In this document: positions 8,134-16,951 of the stretch, piece after piece
Layout of the letters: each line of letters begins with the position of its first letter
How positions within the stretch are numbered: the stretch's first letter is position 1
Source: an uncultured Coprococcus sp.
Lineage (GTDB): Bacteria; Bacillota; Clostridia; Lachnospirales; Lachnospiraceae
Direction: 5' to 3'
DNA length: 64,000 nucleotides
NCBI GenBank assembly: GCA_934277375.1
Contig: CAKQTZ010000003.1
Location: 310,001-374,000 of the forward strand
Notes under the pieces: model-generated
What the model was told of the DNA's origin: nothing
Database searches by the model: none
What the model saw: only the letters and a program-made list of their open reading frames with translations
Program-made: the position numbers and the translations under genes

Positions 8134-11100
8134 TCATTTTATTTCTTTCTTTAATATCTTCTTATCGATAGGATCTCTGTTCTCTGCAGTCTTCATAGCC
8201 TCATCCATAGCACCTAGAAGTCTGTCTATATTACCTGATTCCATTCCCATCAAAATATTCTTAATAGCAGCATCTGCACCGTTCTCAAGTTTGAAGCCCT
8301 TTTCATCAGCATAGCACTCTGCAACATTGACCATTCCATTCTCATTAATCTGATCAAAGTATACTCTGTTGTTAAATGCTCTGGCCTGTGACATATTTGC
8401 CGCAAGCATGTTGCTGAGAGCAGTCTTCTCTCCTGTGAGGATTATCTTGATATCATTCTTCTCAGGTGAACACATATCAACCATCTCTTTAAATCTCTCT
8501 GGCGTGATAAGTCCTGCGCTCTCTATTATGAGACATCCTCCCTTAAGCTTGGAAACAGCACCGGCAAGTTTTCCACTGTTTATAACCTTTGCCTTAACCT
8601 TTGCCTTTGCCTCTGATTTACATATTCCCATATCGTAATAGAACTTGGCAAAATCCTCACCAACCATAGCAAGACCAAATCCATGCTGACCAAGAATAAC
8701 TATATTCTTAGATCTCTTAGGATCAACCTTAAGTGTCTGAAGAACATTAACAATCTGTGCTCCGGCAGGTTCAACTCCAAGATATTTGTAGAGGTACTTT
8801 GCTTCAGCAGGCAGTGATTTACGTCTGGCAGCTACAGCTTCGCTTATTGATGCTGCCATGGTTGCTTCCTCATCCTGTGATATAACCTTCGAAGCTTCCT
8901 CTATCTTACCCTCCTTCAGAAGAGTTTCCTGCTTTCTATACTCTTCCTCACGTTTAACAGCCTTTTCAAGAACCTTCATAGCAGCGCTGGCCTTGCTTCT
9001 AAGATCGTCAAGCTGTTTCTTGACATCTGCCTCAGCCTTATCTAATGCAGCAAGATCTTTCTTCTTCTTTTCTTCTGCCTCGGCCTTAGCCTGCTTTGCA
9101 GCTTCTTTTCTTGCCACTACTCTCTCTGCCTGCTCTGTCTTAAACTCAGATATCCTGTTCTTTAACTCTTCTTCTTTCTTCTTCGCATTATCAAGAAGCT
9201 TCTTGGCTTCAGCCTCTGCCTTATTCTTCATAGCAGCAGCTTCCTGTTCAGCCTTCATAGCAACTGTCTGAACCTTCTCAAGCTCACTGGCCTCTGCCGA
9301 TGCATATCTTTCTTCTTCTGAAGCAAGGAACGCCTCGTGCTTTGCTTCTCTAACTTTTTCATCAGCCTCAAGCTTCTCGGTCTTCTCCTTTGCATGCTTC
9401 TCAGCATTCTGGATCTCTACTTCCTCAGCGATCTTAGCCTCTTCAACAATCTGTTCAGCCTCCTCAGCGGCCGCCTCTGCCTTTGCAAGCAGATTCTCAG
9501 CCTCAACCAGAGACTTCTTCGCTGCATCCAGCGCATCCTGAGCCTCAGCCTTAGCTGCCTTAAATGACTCATTTTCCTTCTTTGCTGCTGCGAAATCATT
9601 ATTTATCTTCTTGTTGTCACGCTCCGCATCTTCTATCTGCTTAACGGTATTCTTGATAAACTCCTCACTGTCAGCTATCTTCTTCTGAACATCTTCCTTA
9701 GCCTTCCTTGCAGCCTCAAGTGCCTTCTCAGCATCCTCCTCAGCCTTTTGCGCTTTCTTAAGCTCCTCACGCTGTATTGCGAGCTTTGTGTTGGCATCAT
9801 TCTTACTGTTCTTAGCATTCTTAACAGTCTTATCAGATTCCTTAAGCTTCTTATCAAGGTCTTCAAGAGCCTTCTGTGACTGTGCTTCCATCTCTGCTGT
9901 ATTCTTAAGATTTGCATCAGCCTCTGCTTCTGCCTTCTTAGAATCACTGAATATTGCACCAGCCTTATTCTTATCATTCTCCGCAGCCTTGACAATCTTA
10001 GCAGCCCTGGATTCTTCGTCTGCACGTTTCTTTTTTGCTGAATCTATTGATTTCTTCTTGTCAACGTCAATATCTGCACGTTTCTTCTTGTCAGCATCTA
10101 CAGCCTTGTTGTATTCAGAAACAGCCTTATCAATATTTGCTTTCTTTGTATCTGCAAGAACTTTGATCGCCTTGTCAGCCGCTGACTGGGCTTCATTGAT
10201 CATATTCGTCTTATATGTATCAGGATCGCTCTCTTTTAAGATTCTGTCAGACTCAATCTTTGCCTTCTGGTTAGAATCCTCTATCTCTTTCTTAAGCTTC
10301 TTGACATTGGCATCAAGTTCCTTCTCTTCGCGCTCCAAGAGCTCAGCATCATTCTTCTTCTTTGTCTCAGCATCCTGTGCCATCTTGTCGTCATAGCTCT
10401 TTTTCTTTAATGCAAACTCCTCAAGCTGTTTCTCAAGATCCTTTTCTGTCTTTTCGCACTCCTCAATAGTCTTCTTAGATGTCTCGGCATGCTTCTTAGC
10501 CTCTTCAGCGTTCTTTTTCGCATCATCTATAGCCTGCTGCTTCTTAGCTTCGGCCTCAGCCTTTGCCTTCTCCGCAGCAGCCTTCTTTCTTGCCTTCTCG
10601 GCTTCATTGCGCTTCTTCTCTTCCTCAGCCTTTCTCTTGGCCTCTTCTTCTGCTTTCTTCTCAGCTTCCTCTGCAGCCTTCTTCTTGGCTTCCTCCTCAG
10701 CTTTCTTCTTAGCCTCTTCCTCTGCTTTTCTCTTGGCTATCTCCTCAGGGCTCTCCTCGTCAACATTAGAAAGGTTCTTTATTCCAGCTCCAAGGAAATC
10801 ATCATCATCGTCATCAAAGTCATACAATGACTCGCCATCGGCATTCTGTTTATTCCTATCTGGAAGAATACTGAATAAATCTCCATTGGAATCACTTCCA
10901 CCCTTAGGTGCCTTGACCTTATTTATCTTGGTATCCTTGCCTTCAACCCACTCCGGTGTATCGTCTTCCTTCTCCTGATCATCATCATCAAGGATTATAT
11001 TGTCTCCACCTTTAGACTTTACTGCACCACCGATATTAAGTCCTGCACCAAGACCACTTTCTGATTTTGGAACCCCTCCAAGACCGCCTTCTGTCTTTGG

Positions 11101-11628
11101 CATTCCTCCAAGGCCTCCGCCGAGACCGCCCTCTGACTTTGGCATTCCTCCAAGGCCTCCACCAAGACCGCCCTCTGACTTTGGCACTCCTCCAAGACCT
11201 CCGCCAAGACCTGAGCCTATGCCGCCCTGTACATCATCGGCTATGCCTCCAAGATTCAGGCTCAATTTTGGCGCAGCCTTCACCTCTTCGGTTTCTTTGT
11301 TCTTATTCTCTTCTTTGTTCTGTCCATCTCCCTCATTTTGGACATCTGTTTCTTTTTCATCTTCAGATGGAGTCTCTGGCTCATCCTCACGGACAATTCC
11401 AAGCGCCTCTTCTCTCTTTCGACGCTTCTTCGCCTCTATTCTATCTAACTCCTCCTTAGACAAAGTTTTGTGCTGGCTCTTAGCAGTCTCAGCTTCTTTC
11501 TTCTTGCCACCATTTTTGAGAATCTGTTCCTCTTCTTCTCTCTTCTTTTTGGCAGCTTCAGCAGCTCTCTCTTTTTCAAGCTGGGCTTTGATCGCCGCGA
11601 TCATAGCTTCTGTCTGATCTACAGCCAC
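8134..11628 (-). CDS. long coiled-coil protein with C-terminal degenerate AAA (CbxX/SpoVK-like) domain
   Basis: 1164 residues. I take the in-frame GTG at 11628 as start because AAGGAGG lies eight bases before it; a TTG nine codons upstream lacks a site. Regions in order: charged N-terminal helix; acidic linker; Gly-rich 14-residue repeats (about 134-199); acidic segment with NADGESLYDF near 262; about 600 residues of Ala/Lys/Glu coiled coil (about 294-910); and a folded C-terminal domain (about 945-1140). That last domain follows the order of CbxX/SpoVK-type AAA ATPases, but the Walker A position reads GQHGFGLAMV, without GK-S/T, and Walker B reads GGCLIIESAG, so ATP hydrolysis is unlikely. 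It is the last gene of its unit. Cytoplasmic scaffold is my inference; no function is known to me. Confidence 0.75.
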   Translation of the reverse strand: MAVDQTEAMIAAIKAQLEKERAAEAAKKKREEEEQILKNGGKKKEAETAKSQHKTLSKEELDRIEAKKRRKREEALGIVREDEPETPSEDEKETDVQNEGDGQNKEENKNKETEEVKAAPKLSLNLGGIADDVQGGIGSGLGGGLGGVPKSEGGLGGGLGGMPKSEGGLGGGLGGMPKTEGGLGGVPKSESGLGAGLNIGGAVKSKGGDNIILDDDDQEKEDDTPEWVEGKDTKINKVKAPKGGSDSNGDLFSILPDRNKQNADGESLYDFDDDDDDFLGAGIKNLSNVDEESPEEIAKRKAEEEAKKKAEEEAKKKAAEEAEKKAEEEAKRKAEEEKKRNEAEKARKKAAAEKAKAEAEAKKQQAIDDAKKNAEEAKKHAETSKKTIEECEKTEKDLEKQLEEFALKKKSYDDKMAQDAETKKKNDAELLEREEKELDANVKKLKKEIEDSNQKAKIESDRILKESDPDTYKTNMINEAQSAADKAIKVLADTKKANIDKAVSEYNKAVDADKKKRADIDVDKKKSIDSAKKKRADEESRAAKIVKAAENDKNKAGAIFSDSKKAEAEADANLKNTAEMEAQSQKALEDLDKKLKESDKTVKNAKNSKNDANTKLAIQREELKKAQKAEEDAEKALEAARKAKEDVQKKIADSEEFIKNTVKQIEDAERDNKKINNDFAAAKKENESFKAAKAEAQDALDAAKKSLVEAENLLAKAEAAAEEAEQIVEEAKIAEEVEIQNAEKHAKEKTEKLEADEKVREAKHEAFLASEEERYASAEASELEKVQTVAMKAEQEAAAMKNKAEAEAKKLLDNAKKKEEELKNRISEFKTEQAERVVARKEAAKQAKAEAEEKKKKDLAALDKAEADVKKQLDDLRSKASAAMKVLEKAVKREEEYRKQETLLKEGKIEEASKVISQDEEATMAASISEAVAARRKSLPAEAKYLYKYLGVEPAGAQIVNVLQTLKVDPKRSKNIVILGQHGFGLAMVGEDFAKFYYDMGICKSEAKAKVKAKVINSGKLAGAVSKLKGGCLIIESAGLITPERFKEMVDMCSPEKNDIKIILTGEKTALSNMLAANMSQARAFNNRVYFDQINENGMVNVAECYADEKGFKLENGADAAIKNILMGMESGNIDRLLGAMDEAMKTAENRDPIDKKILKKEIK
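11060..11215 (-). repeat. tandem 42-bp coding repeat (Gly-rich 14-residue units)
   Basis: About three units of the type GGLGGGLGG(V/M)PK(S/T)E followed by a shortened unit GGLGGVPKSE, inside the coiled-coil/AAA gene. The units are near-identical at the DNA level, so copy number probably changes by slippage or recombination. Confidence 0.8.
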
Positions 11629-11702
11629 ATCCCTCGCCTCCTTCCGTATGTTCAAATAAAAAGCAATACTATATATATTTATGCTACTTTATTTCTTTCT
11701 AA

Positions 11703-14045
11703 TCAGCCTTTCAGTCTGAAAGCTTTCTTTTCTTTCTTCGACTGTTTACTGTCGTCACTCATGTTCTCTACATGCTCTGGCTCTTTATGCTCTGGCTCAA
11801 TATTCTCCCCACCATCATCATTTCCGCTGAAATCTAGTATAGAATTAAACTCAGAATTAAGCTTTATACCTATTCTGGCTAACAATCTGTCAGTCTCACC
11901 GATCAGATTCTCTTCTTTTTTTAGATTTTCGGATATTATAGCTTCTTTTTTCTCTATAACGTCCGATATATCATTATCACTGGATAAGTCATACAGCGCT
12001 GCGCCATCTGTGTTATAATCAGGGAACAAACTACTTTTGAATATCGGAAAACTTTTCTTCTCATTAGTTTTGTTAAATTTTTCAGTATCTGAGTTTTCCT
12101 CTGTTTCAAGTTCCACAGATTCCTCTGTTTCAATCTCTGTTATTTCTTCTACATCTGTTTCTATATCATGTTCCGAAGCTTCATTCATCTCAGTTTCAAC
12201 TTCAAACTCTGGTGTTTCCTCCACCTTGTTTTCCACTTCTGTCTCTGGAACTTCTTCTGTTTCAGTATCCGTTACAGCCTCCGGCATACCTTCCGGCTTC
12301 GGCTGTCCAGTCTCTTCAGATGTATTCTCCGTTAACTCATCAATCTGCAGTTCTTCCGGCAATTCAAGATTTTCATCAACCTCAAATTCCTCAAGCGATT
12401 CAAATGCTTCATCAAAATCAAAGCCTTTAACCTCGACCGGTTCTTCTTCAACATCATCGCATTCCCTCGTCATATCTGGAGATGGTTCAGCAAACTCTAT
12501 ATACGGAATTTCCTCTTCCGCCTGTAAGTCACCGTCATCTGTTTCCTGCGAAGTATTCTCAGTTACATTTACCTCATCGTCCAGCGATATCTCTGAGTTC
12601 TTGTCAAATGCCGCCTCCGGCTCCTCATCCTCTGATATCTCTGAGTTCTCATCCAATGCCGCCTCCGGCTCATCATCCTCTGATGTCTCTGAGTTCTCGT
12701 CCAATGGAGTCACCGGCTCCTCATCAACCAAAACCTCAACACCTCCATCCGAGAACCCATCATCTCCATCGTCAAATTCTGGATCAAATGTTTCCTGAAC
12801 ATTCTCACAAAGCTGTTCTTCCATTGATTCAGCTTCAGATTCATTCTGATCTTCCACTTCATCAGCGTCAATCATGACAACCTCTTCCGGTTCTTCCTCT
12901 ATTACAAAATTGTCCTGCTCGTCATCCTCACCAGTCTGCTCTGCATTGTACTTTGCATCATCTTCAGGATCAGACTCTGGACTTATCTCCTTCATATCCT
13001 GAGCAGCAGCGATCTCAACACCGTCTTTTTGTTTCATCGCATGCATCTCAGGTTTTTTATCAGATGTGTCATTCTCGTCAGATGACACCACTTCCTCAAG
13101 CAATTGCTCTTTGTCGAGATTTTCACTCTTCAGTTCTTCTAATTCCTGTTCAACAAGCTCTTCCTCTTTCTTTGACATAAATCCAAACAATCCTCTGGAT
13201 CGCTTCTTCTGTTCTGAAGATTCTTGTTCCTCCAGCTTGAGTTCCTTCTTGTGTTCCTTTTTCTCCTTGGAACGGACAAGCATCTGCTTCAGCTTCATCG
13301 AACTTGTAACCGGAGTATCATCCTCCACCATTATCCTGATCTCTGCATCCTTTGGATGCATTCTCAGATCATCATCCGCCAATATAGCCGCTTCTGATTT
13401 CCTGATAGCTTCCTGGGCAGGATCATCATCAGCTTTGTCAGATACAGGGAAACAATATATCATGGATTCAAGATCTTCCTCACCAGACATGAGCCTGTCA
13501 AGCATATATAGTCTGGCCGAATTCCTGTAATGTGCTCTGAACTCCTCACAGCCATTATCATACTTATCCTTGTTCCTTATGTACGCATGAAGGAGAAGCA
13601 TCTCATAATCCCACTCCTCATCGTGTTCTATATCATTTGCTGATACAAGGATTCCGTACAGCTCATTCACCGGCTTCTTATATGCCTTGGCTATCATATA
13701 TTCTATCCTGTACGATCCTACATCCTTACTGTTCTGATTAAAGCTATATATCTCAAAGTAATGCTCTGCCAGTTTTCTGAACCCCATCGCCAGATAAAGC
13801 TTTATTATAGAGTAAATTATCTTATTACCCATAGGTGCCATGGAGTGAGCCCTGATAAGAGTCTCCCTGGCTTCCACATATCTTTTGTTCTCGTAATATA
13901 CCTCCCCACAGATTCTAATAAACTGCGGACTAAGGGATTTTGACAAATCCTGATGTTCCAATATATCGAGAGCCAGGCTGTAATCCCCATTGTCAGCAAG
14001 CTCTTTTATTTTGTTAACACTTGACATACTAAGCCCAATACTCAT
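11703..14045 (-). CDS. acidic low-complexity protein with TPR-like N-terminus
   Basis: 780 residues; start after GGGAGG. Residues 1 to about 190 are helical and read like tetratricopeptide-type repeats (LADNGDYSLALDILEH, YYENKRYVEARETLIRAH, YLAMGFRKLAEHYFEIY). The rest is very acidic and probably disordered, with a basic patch near 270-300 (KKEHKKELKLEEQ, KKRSRGLFGFMSKK) and a 16-residue repeat near 440-490. Near 665-687 lies FPDYNTDGAALYDLSSDND, which resembles a segment of the downstream coiled-coil/AAA protein. It lies 35 bases after the rhomboid gene and 74 before the next start. I do not recognise a family. Confidence 0.7.
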   Translation of the reverse strand: MSIGLSMSSVNKIKELADNGDYSLALDILEHQDLSKSLSPQFIRICGEVYYENKRYVEARETLIRAHSMAPMGNKIIYSIIKLYLAMGFRKLAEHYFEIYSFNQNSKDVGSYRIEYMIAKAYKKPVNELYGILVSANDIEHDEEWDYEMLLLHAYIRNKDKYDNGCEEFRAHYRNSARLYMLDRLMSGEEDLESMIYCFPVSDKADDDPAQEAIRKSEAAILADDDLRMHPKDAEIRIMVEDDTPVTSSMKLKQMLVRSKEKKEHKKELKLEEQESSEQKKRSRGLFGFMSKKEEELVEQELEELKSENLDKEQLLEEVVSSDENDTSDKKPEMHAMKQKDGVEIAAAQDMKEISPESDPEDDAKYNAEQTGEDDEQDNFVIEEEPEEVVMIDADEVEDQNESEAESMEEQLCENVQETFDPEFDDGDDGFSDGGVEVLVDEEPVTPLDENSETSEDDEPEAALDENSEISEDEEPEAAFDKNSEISLDDEVNVTENTSQETDDGDLQAEEEIPYIEFAEPSPDMTRECDDVEEEPVEVKGFDFDEAFESLEEFEVDENLELPEELQIDELTENTSEETGQPKPEGMPEAVTDTETEEVPETEVENKVEETPEFEVETEMNEASEHDIETDVEEITEIETEESVELETEENSDTEKFNKTNEKKSFPIFKSSLFPDYNTDGAALYDLSSDNDISDVIEKKEAIISENLKKEENLIGETDRLLARIGIKLNSEFNSILDFSGNDDGGENIEPEHKEPEHVENMSDDSKQSKKEKKAFRLKG
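12573..12724 (-). repeat. tandem 48-bp coding repeat (acidic 16-residue units)
   Basis: Three units of the form EPxxxxDENSExSEDD (EPVTPLDENSETSEDD, EPEAALDENSEISEDE, EPEAAFDKNSEISLDD) in the acidic protein. Unit-to-unit DNA identity is high. Confidence 0.8.
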
Positions 14046-14080
14046 AGCCAGCCTCCCATTTTTTTCATCGTATTATTTTA

Positions 14081-15103
14081 TCATAAACGAGTGGTCTTTA
14101 CAACCTTTTGATTAGTGAGGATGAGCACCACTCCTGCTATTACACCTGCCACAAAACCAGCTATATGCGCCACATTGTCTATACCTTCTGTGAACTGTCC
14201 ATTGATTACTGTAAGAACCATAAGCAGGAGCATATTGAAAACCGTAAGATCCTTTACACGGCCCTTATTTCTGACAGCTATAGCAACCAGAACTCCCAAC
14301 AGACCGAATATTGCGCCTGACGCACCGGCTGCATAATCATATGAGTTATGGATGTAGCATTCAATGTATGATACCAGACCGGCTGCCAGACCGGTTCCTA
14401 TATACACGAGCAGATAATTGATTTTCCCCACTATATTTTCAACCCTGGCTCCAAGCGCAATCAGAATAACCATATTCCCAAACAGATGGGCTATGCCAAA
14501 ATGAGTAAACATAGCTGTTATAAACCTGTAATACTCTCCTCCATCAGCTATCGCCTTAACATTTATAGCCAGCTTGTATTCGAGCTCATAGCTTCCAGAT
14601 GTCTCAAAAATGAACACGCCTATCACATACACAAGTACATTTATCACCACAAGCACTGGAGTCACTACTCCAAACATATTCTTTAATGTATGAGTTGTCT
14701 TCTCATTTTCAGTGAGCATCCTCTTGTCTATAAGATCATACAATCCATCAAAATCCGCAGGCTGATTCTCAAATATGTATAGTTTTCCATAGTCTTCTGT
14801 GAATAGCCACACATTATTCATCCCGTCTACTATCTTTTTGGTTGCATCGTCAAATATACCATCTGACGTGATCAAAATATTCAATATGTTAACTTTTCTG
14901 TTTGAATTAAAAGACAGATCCAACCATAACTTGTCGTTGAATTTTTTCAGACTATCGACATCCAGATTGCGGCCGCTTCCTATAACAACAACATATACGG
15001 CATCGTCTTCCACTCTGCCGTATACGTTGTTGCTGTCTGGATTCAGCTTTTTATATCCTTTTTTCTCAAGATTTTTTATGATCTGAACCATGTATTGCTG
15101 CAT
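14081..15103 (-). CDS. rhomboid-family intramembrane serine protease with extra N-terminal domain
   Basis: 340 residues from the ATG at 15103, which has GGTGG nine bases upstream; the ATG three codons earlier touches that site. Residues 1 to about 150 form a soluble domain (VYVVVIGSGRNLD, ILNILITSDGIF) not needed in simple rhomboids. A six- to seven-helix membrane domain follows, with HFGIAHLFGNM, the catalytic serine in GASGAIFGLLG and the catalytic histidine in NVAHIAGFVAGVIAG. All active-site elements are present, so it should cleave membrane-anchored substrates. Second gene of the unit, between the YbjQ-like and acidic proteins; no obvious membrane-anchored substrate is encoded beside it. 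Confidence 0.88.
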   Translation of the reverse strand: MQQYMVQIIKNLEKKGYKKLNPDSNNVYGRVEDDAVYVVVIGSGRNLDVDSLKKFNDKLWLDLSFNSNRKVNILNILITSDGIFDDATKKIVDGMNNVWLFTEDYGKLYIFENQPADFDGLYDLIDKRMLTENEKTTHTLKNMFGVVTPVLVVINVLVYVIGVFIFETSGSYELEYKLAINVKAIADGGEYYRFITAMFTHFGIAHLFGNMVILIALGARVENIVGKINYLLVYIGTGLAAGLVSYIECYIHNSYDYAAGASGAIFGLLGVLVAIAVRNKGRVKDLTVFNMLLLMVLTVINGQFTEGIDNVAHIAGFVAGVIAGVVLILTNQKVVKTTRL

Positions 15104-15188
15104 ATCTATCATCCACCGTCACGCACATTCTGCACATTCTGCTTTCTAAATAATATTCTATATATTATGCAGTGTATTATATTCGGAA

Positions 15189-16298
15189 TTATAATCCAAG
15201 GAAAAGATTCTCAACCTTCTCAATAACAGAATCTTTCATCGATCCTCTCGTCTTCTCATAGTGCAGACCAGATTCCATGATCTGGAGAAGCTGCATTCTA
15301 AGTCCTGAATCTATATCCTTGATATACTTCATAAGCACATCCTTGATCTCAACTACATACTCCTTCGTCCTCATCTCCTCAAGCATTGGCTCATAATTGA
15401 ATGAGATGGCGTTCTTCATCTCATCCTGCTTTCTTCCACATATTACACATTCCTCAGCACCGCCTTCATTGACATGTCCACAGTTACATGTCCATACAAG
15501 TCCATCAGATCTGTAATTTGCAACGGCATCTATACCCTTCTTTGCCTTCAAAGCTTTAAACTTGACATCTGACATCTCAATGCCTATTGAATCGGCATCT
15601 ATCTCATACACTCCACTAGGTTTTACATACTTCTTAATATAAACCTTAGCGGATGAGATCATCTTGATGTATTTGTCTGGCAGTTTGCACTCCACATAAT
15701 CTGATTTCAAAATATTTACATTTGACTTTTCAAATGTAAAATCAACATCCGGAAGAGTTATATTGTCACCATATATGTTGGTGAACTGAACCTCAGCCTT
15801 AAGTGCCTTTATATCATCATTGTTATAATTGTTGAACCATGCAGATATCTTTGTTCCTTTTCCCTCCGATGCAAGTATCACCTTCGAAGCTCTTGGAACC
15901 GCAAGATCATAATAATTCCTTACAAATATCTCACTGCGTATAAAACTGCTCTTATCAAATTCAGATTTGTACTGTTGTACTATGTCAACAAGCGTTCCAC
16001 TTGCAACAACAGCAGTCACATTGTTGGTATACACCTCTACCCCTGTTCTGAATCCAACAACAGCATTAAACTTTGTCTCTCTCACCATATCAGTGAAATT
16101 ATTGATCGTCTCGTTGAGGATCTCATCTATCTTCTCCTGATACAGATCTCTTCTGTCTGTTGCGATGTCTGCGATAGATGTTCCAAAATCCTTCAAAAAA
16201 TTAGAGTTAATGATAGTCTGGGTAAACTTATATGTACCATAATCGACTATGTCATAACCCTCAAAGCTAGTTCCCGATGTAATTAAAATTTCCTTCAT
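15189..16298 (-). CDS. YbjQ-domain protein with internal zinc ribbon
   Basis: 369 residues from the ATG at 16298 (GGGAGG nine bases upstream). Residues 1 to about 105 match the YbjQ family (PF01906): LITSGTSFEGYDIVDYG, then NFLKDFGTSIADI, then NAVVGFRTGVEVY. The middle is unassigned. Near residue 277 a four-cysteine ribbon WTCNCGHVNEGGAEECVICG is of the RanBP2/zinc-ribbon type. The C-terminus is helical. YbjQ proteins form ring-shaped oligomers of unknown role. First gene of the four-gene unit and downstream of its promoter. Confidence 0.75.
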   Translation of the reverse strand: MKEILITSGTSFEGYDIVDYGTYKFTQTIINSNFLKDFGTSIADIATDRRDLYQEKIDEILNETINNFTDMVRETKFNAVVGFRTGVEVYTNNVTAVVASGTLVDIVQQYKSEFDKSSFIRSEIFVRNYYDLAVPRASKVILASEGKGTKISAWFNNYNNDDIKALKAEVQFTNIYGDNITLPDVDFTFEKSNVNILKSDYVECKLPDKYIKMISSAKVYIKKYVKPSGVYEIDADSIGIEMSDVKFKALKAKKGIDAVANYRSDGLVWTCNCGHVNEGGAEECVICGRKQDEMKNAISFNYEPMLEEMRTKEYVVEIKDVLMKYIKDIDSGLRMQLLQIMESGLHYEKTRGSMKDSVIEKVENLFLGL

Positions 16299-16326
16299 CA
16301 CTGGCCACCTCCCAAAATATATAAAA

Positions 16327-16355
16327 ATTGTACCACAATAATTGTTAATAAACAA
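16327..16355 (-). promoter_or_regulatory. promoter of the YbjQ-rhomboid-acidic-AAA unit
   Basis: TTGTTT and TACAAT on the minus strand with a 17-base spacer, about 29 bases before the first gene. The -35 overlaps TTGTT-TATT-AACAA, a small inverted repeat that could be an operator. Confidence 0.55.
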
Positions 16356-16421
16356 ATATTTTTTGTGTATTTTACATCAAAAATGGAGATTGTTTTGTGA
16401 ATTATATCAGAAATAGCCATA

Positions 16422-16922
16422 TTATTTTATCTTTTTATCTTTTTTGTATGTGACAAATGTAAATTGTATCTCTGACTGGTCTTCTCCCTCCCTTTCTTCA
16501 TACACATACCAGTCAGGATCAGCATCGAGATCAGTTATACGTGCATCTGCTTCATATTCCCTGTCTATCCTGGTTATTATTCCTGTGTCGCAGTACGGTA
16601 TAAGTGCATCATATACAGTCTGTCCACCTATTATATACACATCATCCGTGTCAAATTTTTTCAGCTCCTCAAAGAGCTCATCTATGGAATGAACTATAAC
16701 CGCACCCTCCACTTTATAATTCTTGTTCCTGCTCAATATTATATTAGTTCTGCCCTTAAGGGGTCTGCCACCCGGGAATTCCTCTAGGGTCTTTCTTCCA
16801 AGCACAACCACATGTCCCATAGTTGTCTGTCTGAAAAATTTCTGATCCTCGGATATCCTGACTAGCAGCTTTCCATTATTTCCTATCCCCCATTTTCTGT
16901 CCGCAGCAGCAATAAATTTCAT
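16422..16922 (-). CDS. folA: dihydrofolate reductase
   Basis: Reduces dihydrofolate to tetrahydrofolate with NADPH; 166 residues from the ATG at 16922 (GGAG eight bases upstream). Family marks: IAAADRKWGIGNNGKL at the N-terminus, VVLGRKTLEEFPG, and IIGGQTVYDALIPYCD. It lies 29 bases after thyA, the usual pairing, since thymidylate synthase makes the dihydrofolate that FolA recycles. Confidence 0.96.
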   Translation of the reverse strand: MKFIAAADRKWGIGNNGKLLVRISEDQKFFRQTTMGHVVVLGRKTLEEFPGGRPLKGRTNIILSRNKNYKVEGAVIVHSIDELFEELKKFDTDDVYIIGGQTVYDALIPYCDTGIITRIDREYEADARITDLDADPDWYVYEEREGEDQSEIQFTFVTYKKDKKIK

Positions 16923-16951
16923 ATTCAAATCTCCATTCTAATAAGTATTTT

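Noticed and set aside
8800..11620. Long plus-strand open frames rich in Leu, Ser and Pro opposite the coiled-coil gene
   Set aside because: They mirror the Lys/Glu/Ala and Gly repeat codons of the real minus-strand gene; none has a ribosome site and their composition is not protein-like.
12037..12877. Ser-rich plus-strand frames opposite the acidic gene
   Set aside because: Complement of Asp/Glu-rich codons on the minus strand; no start signals and no protein features.
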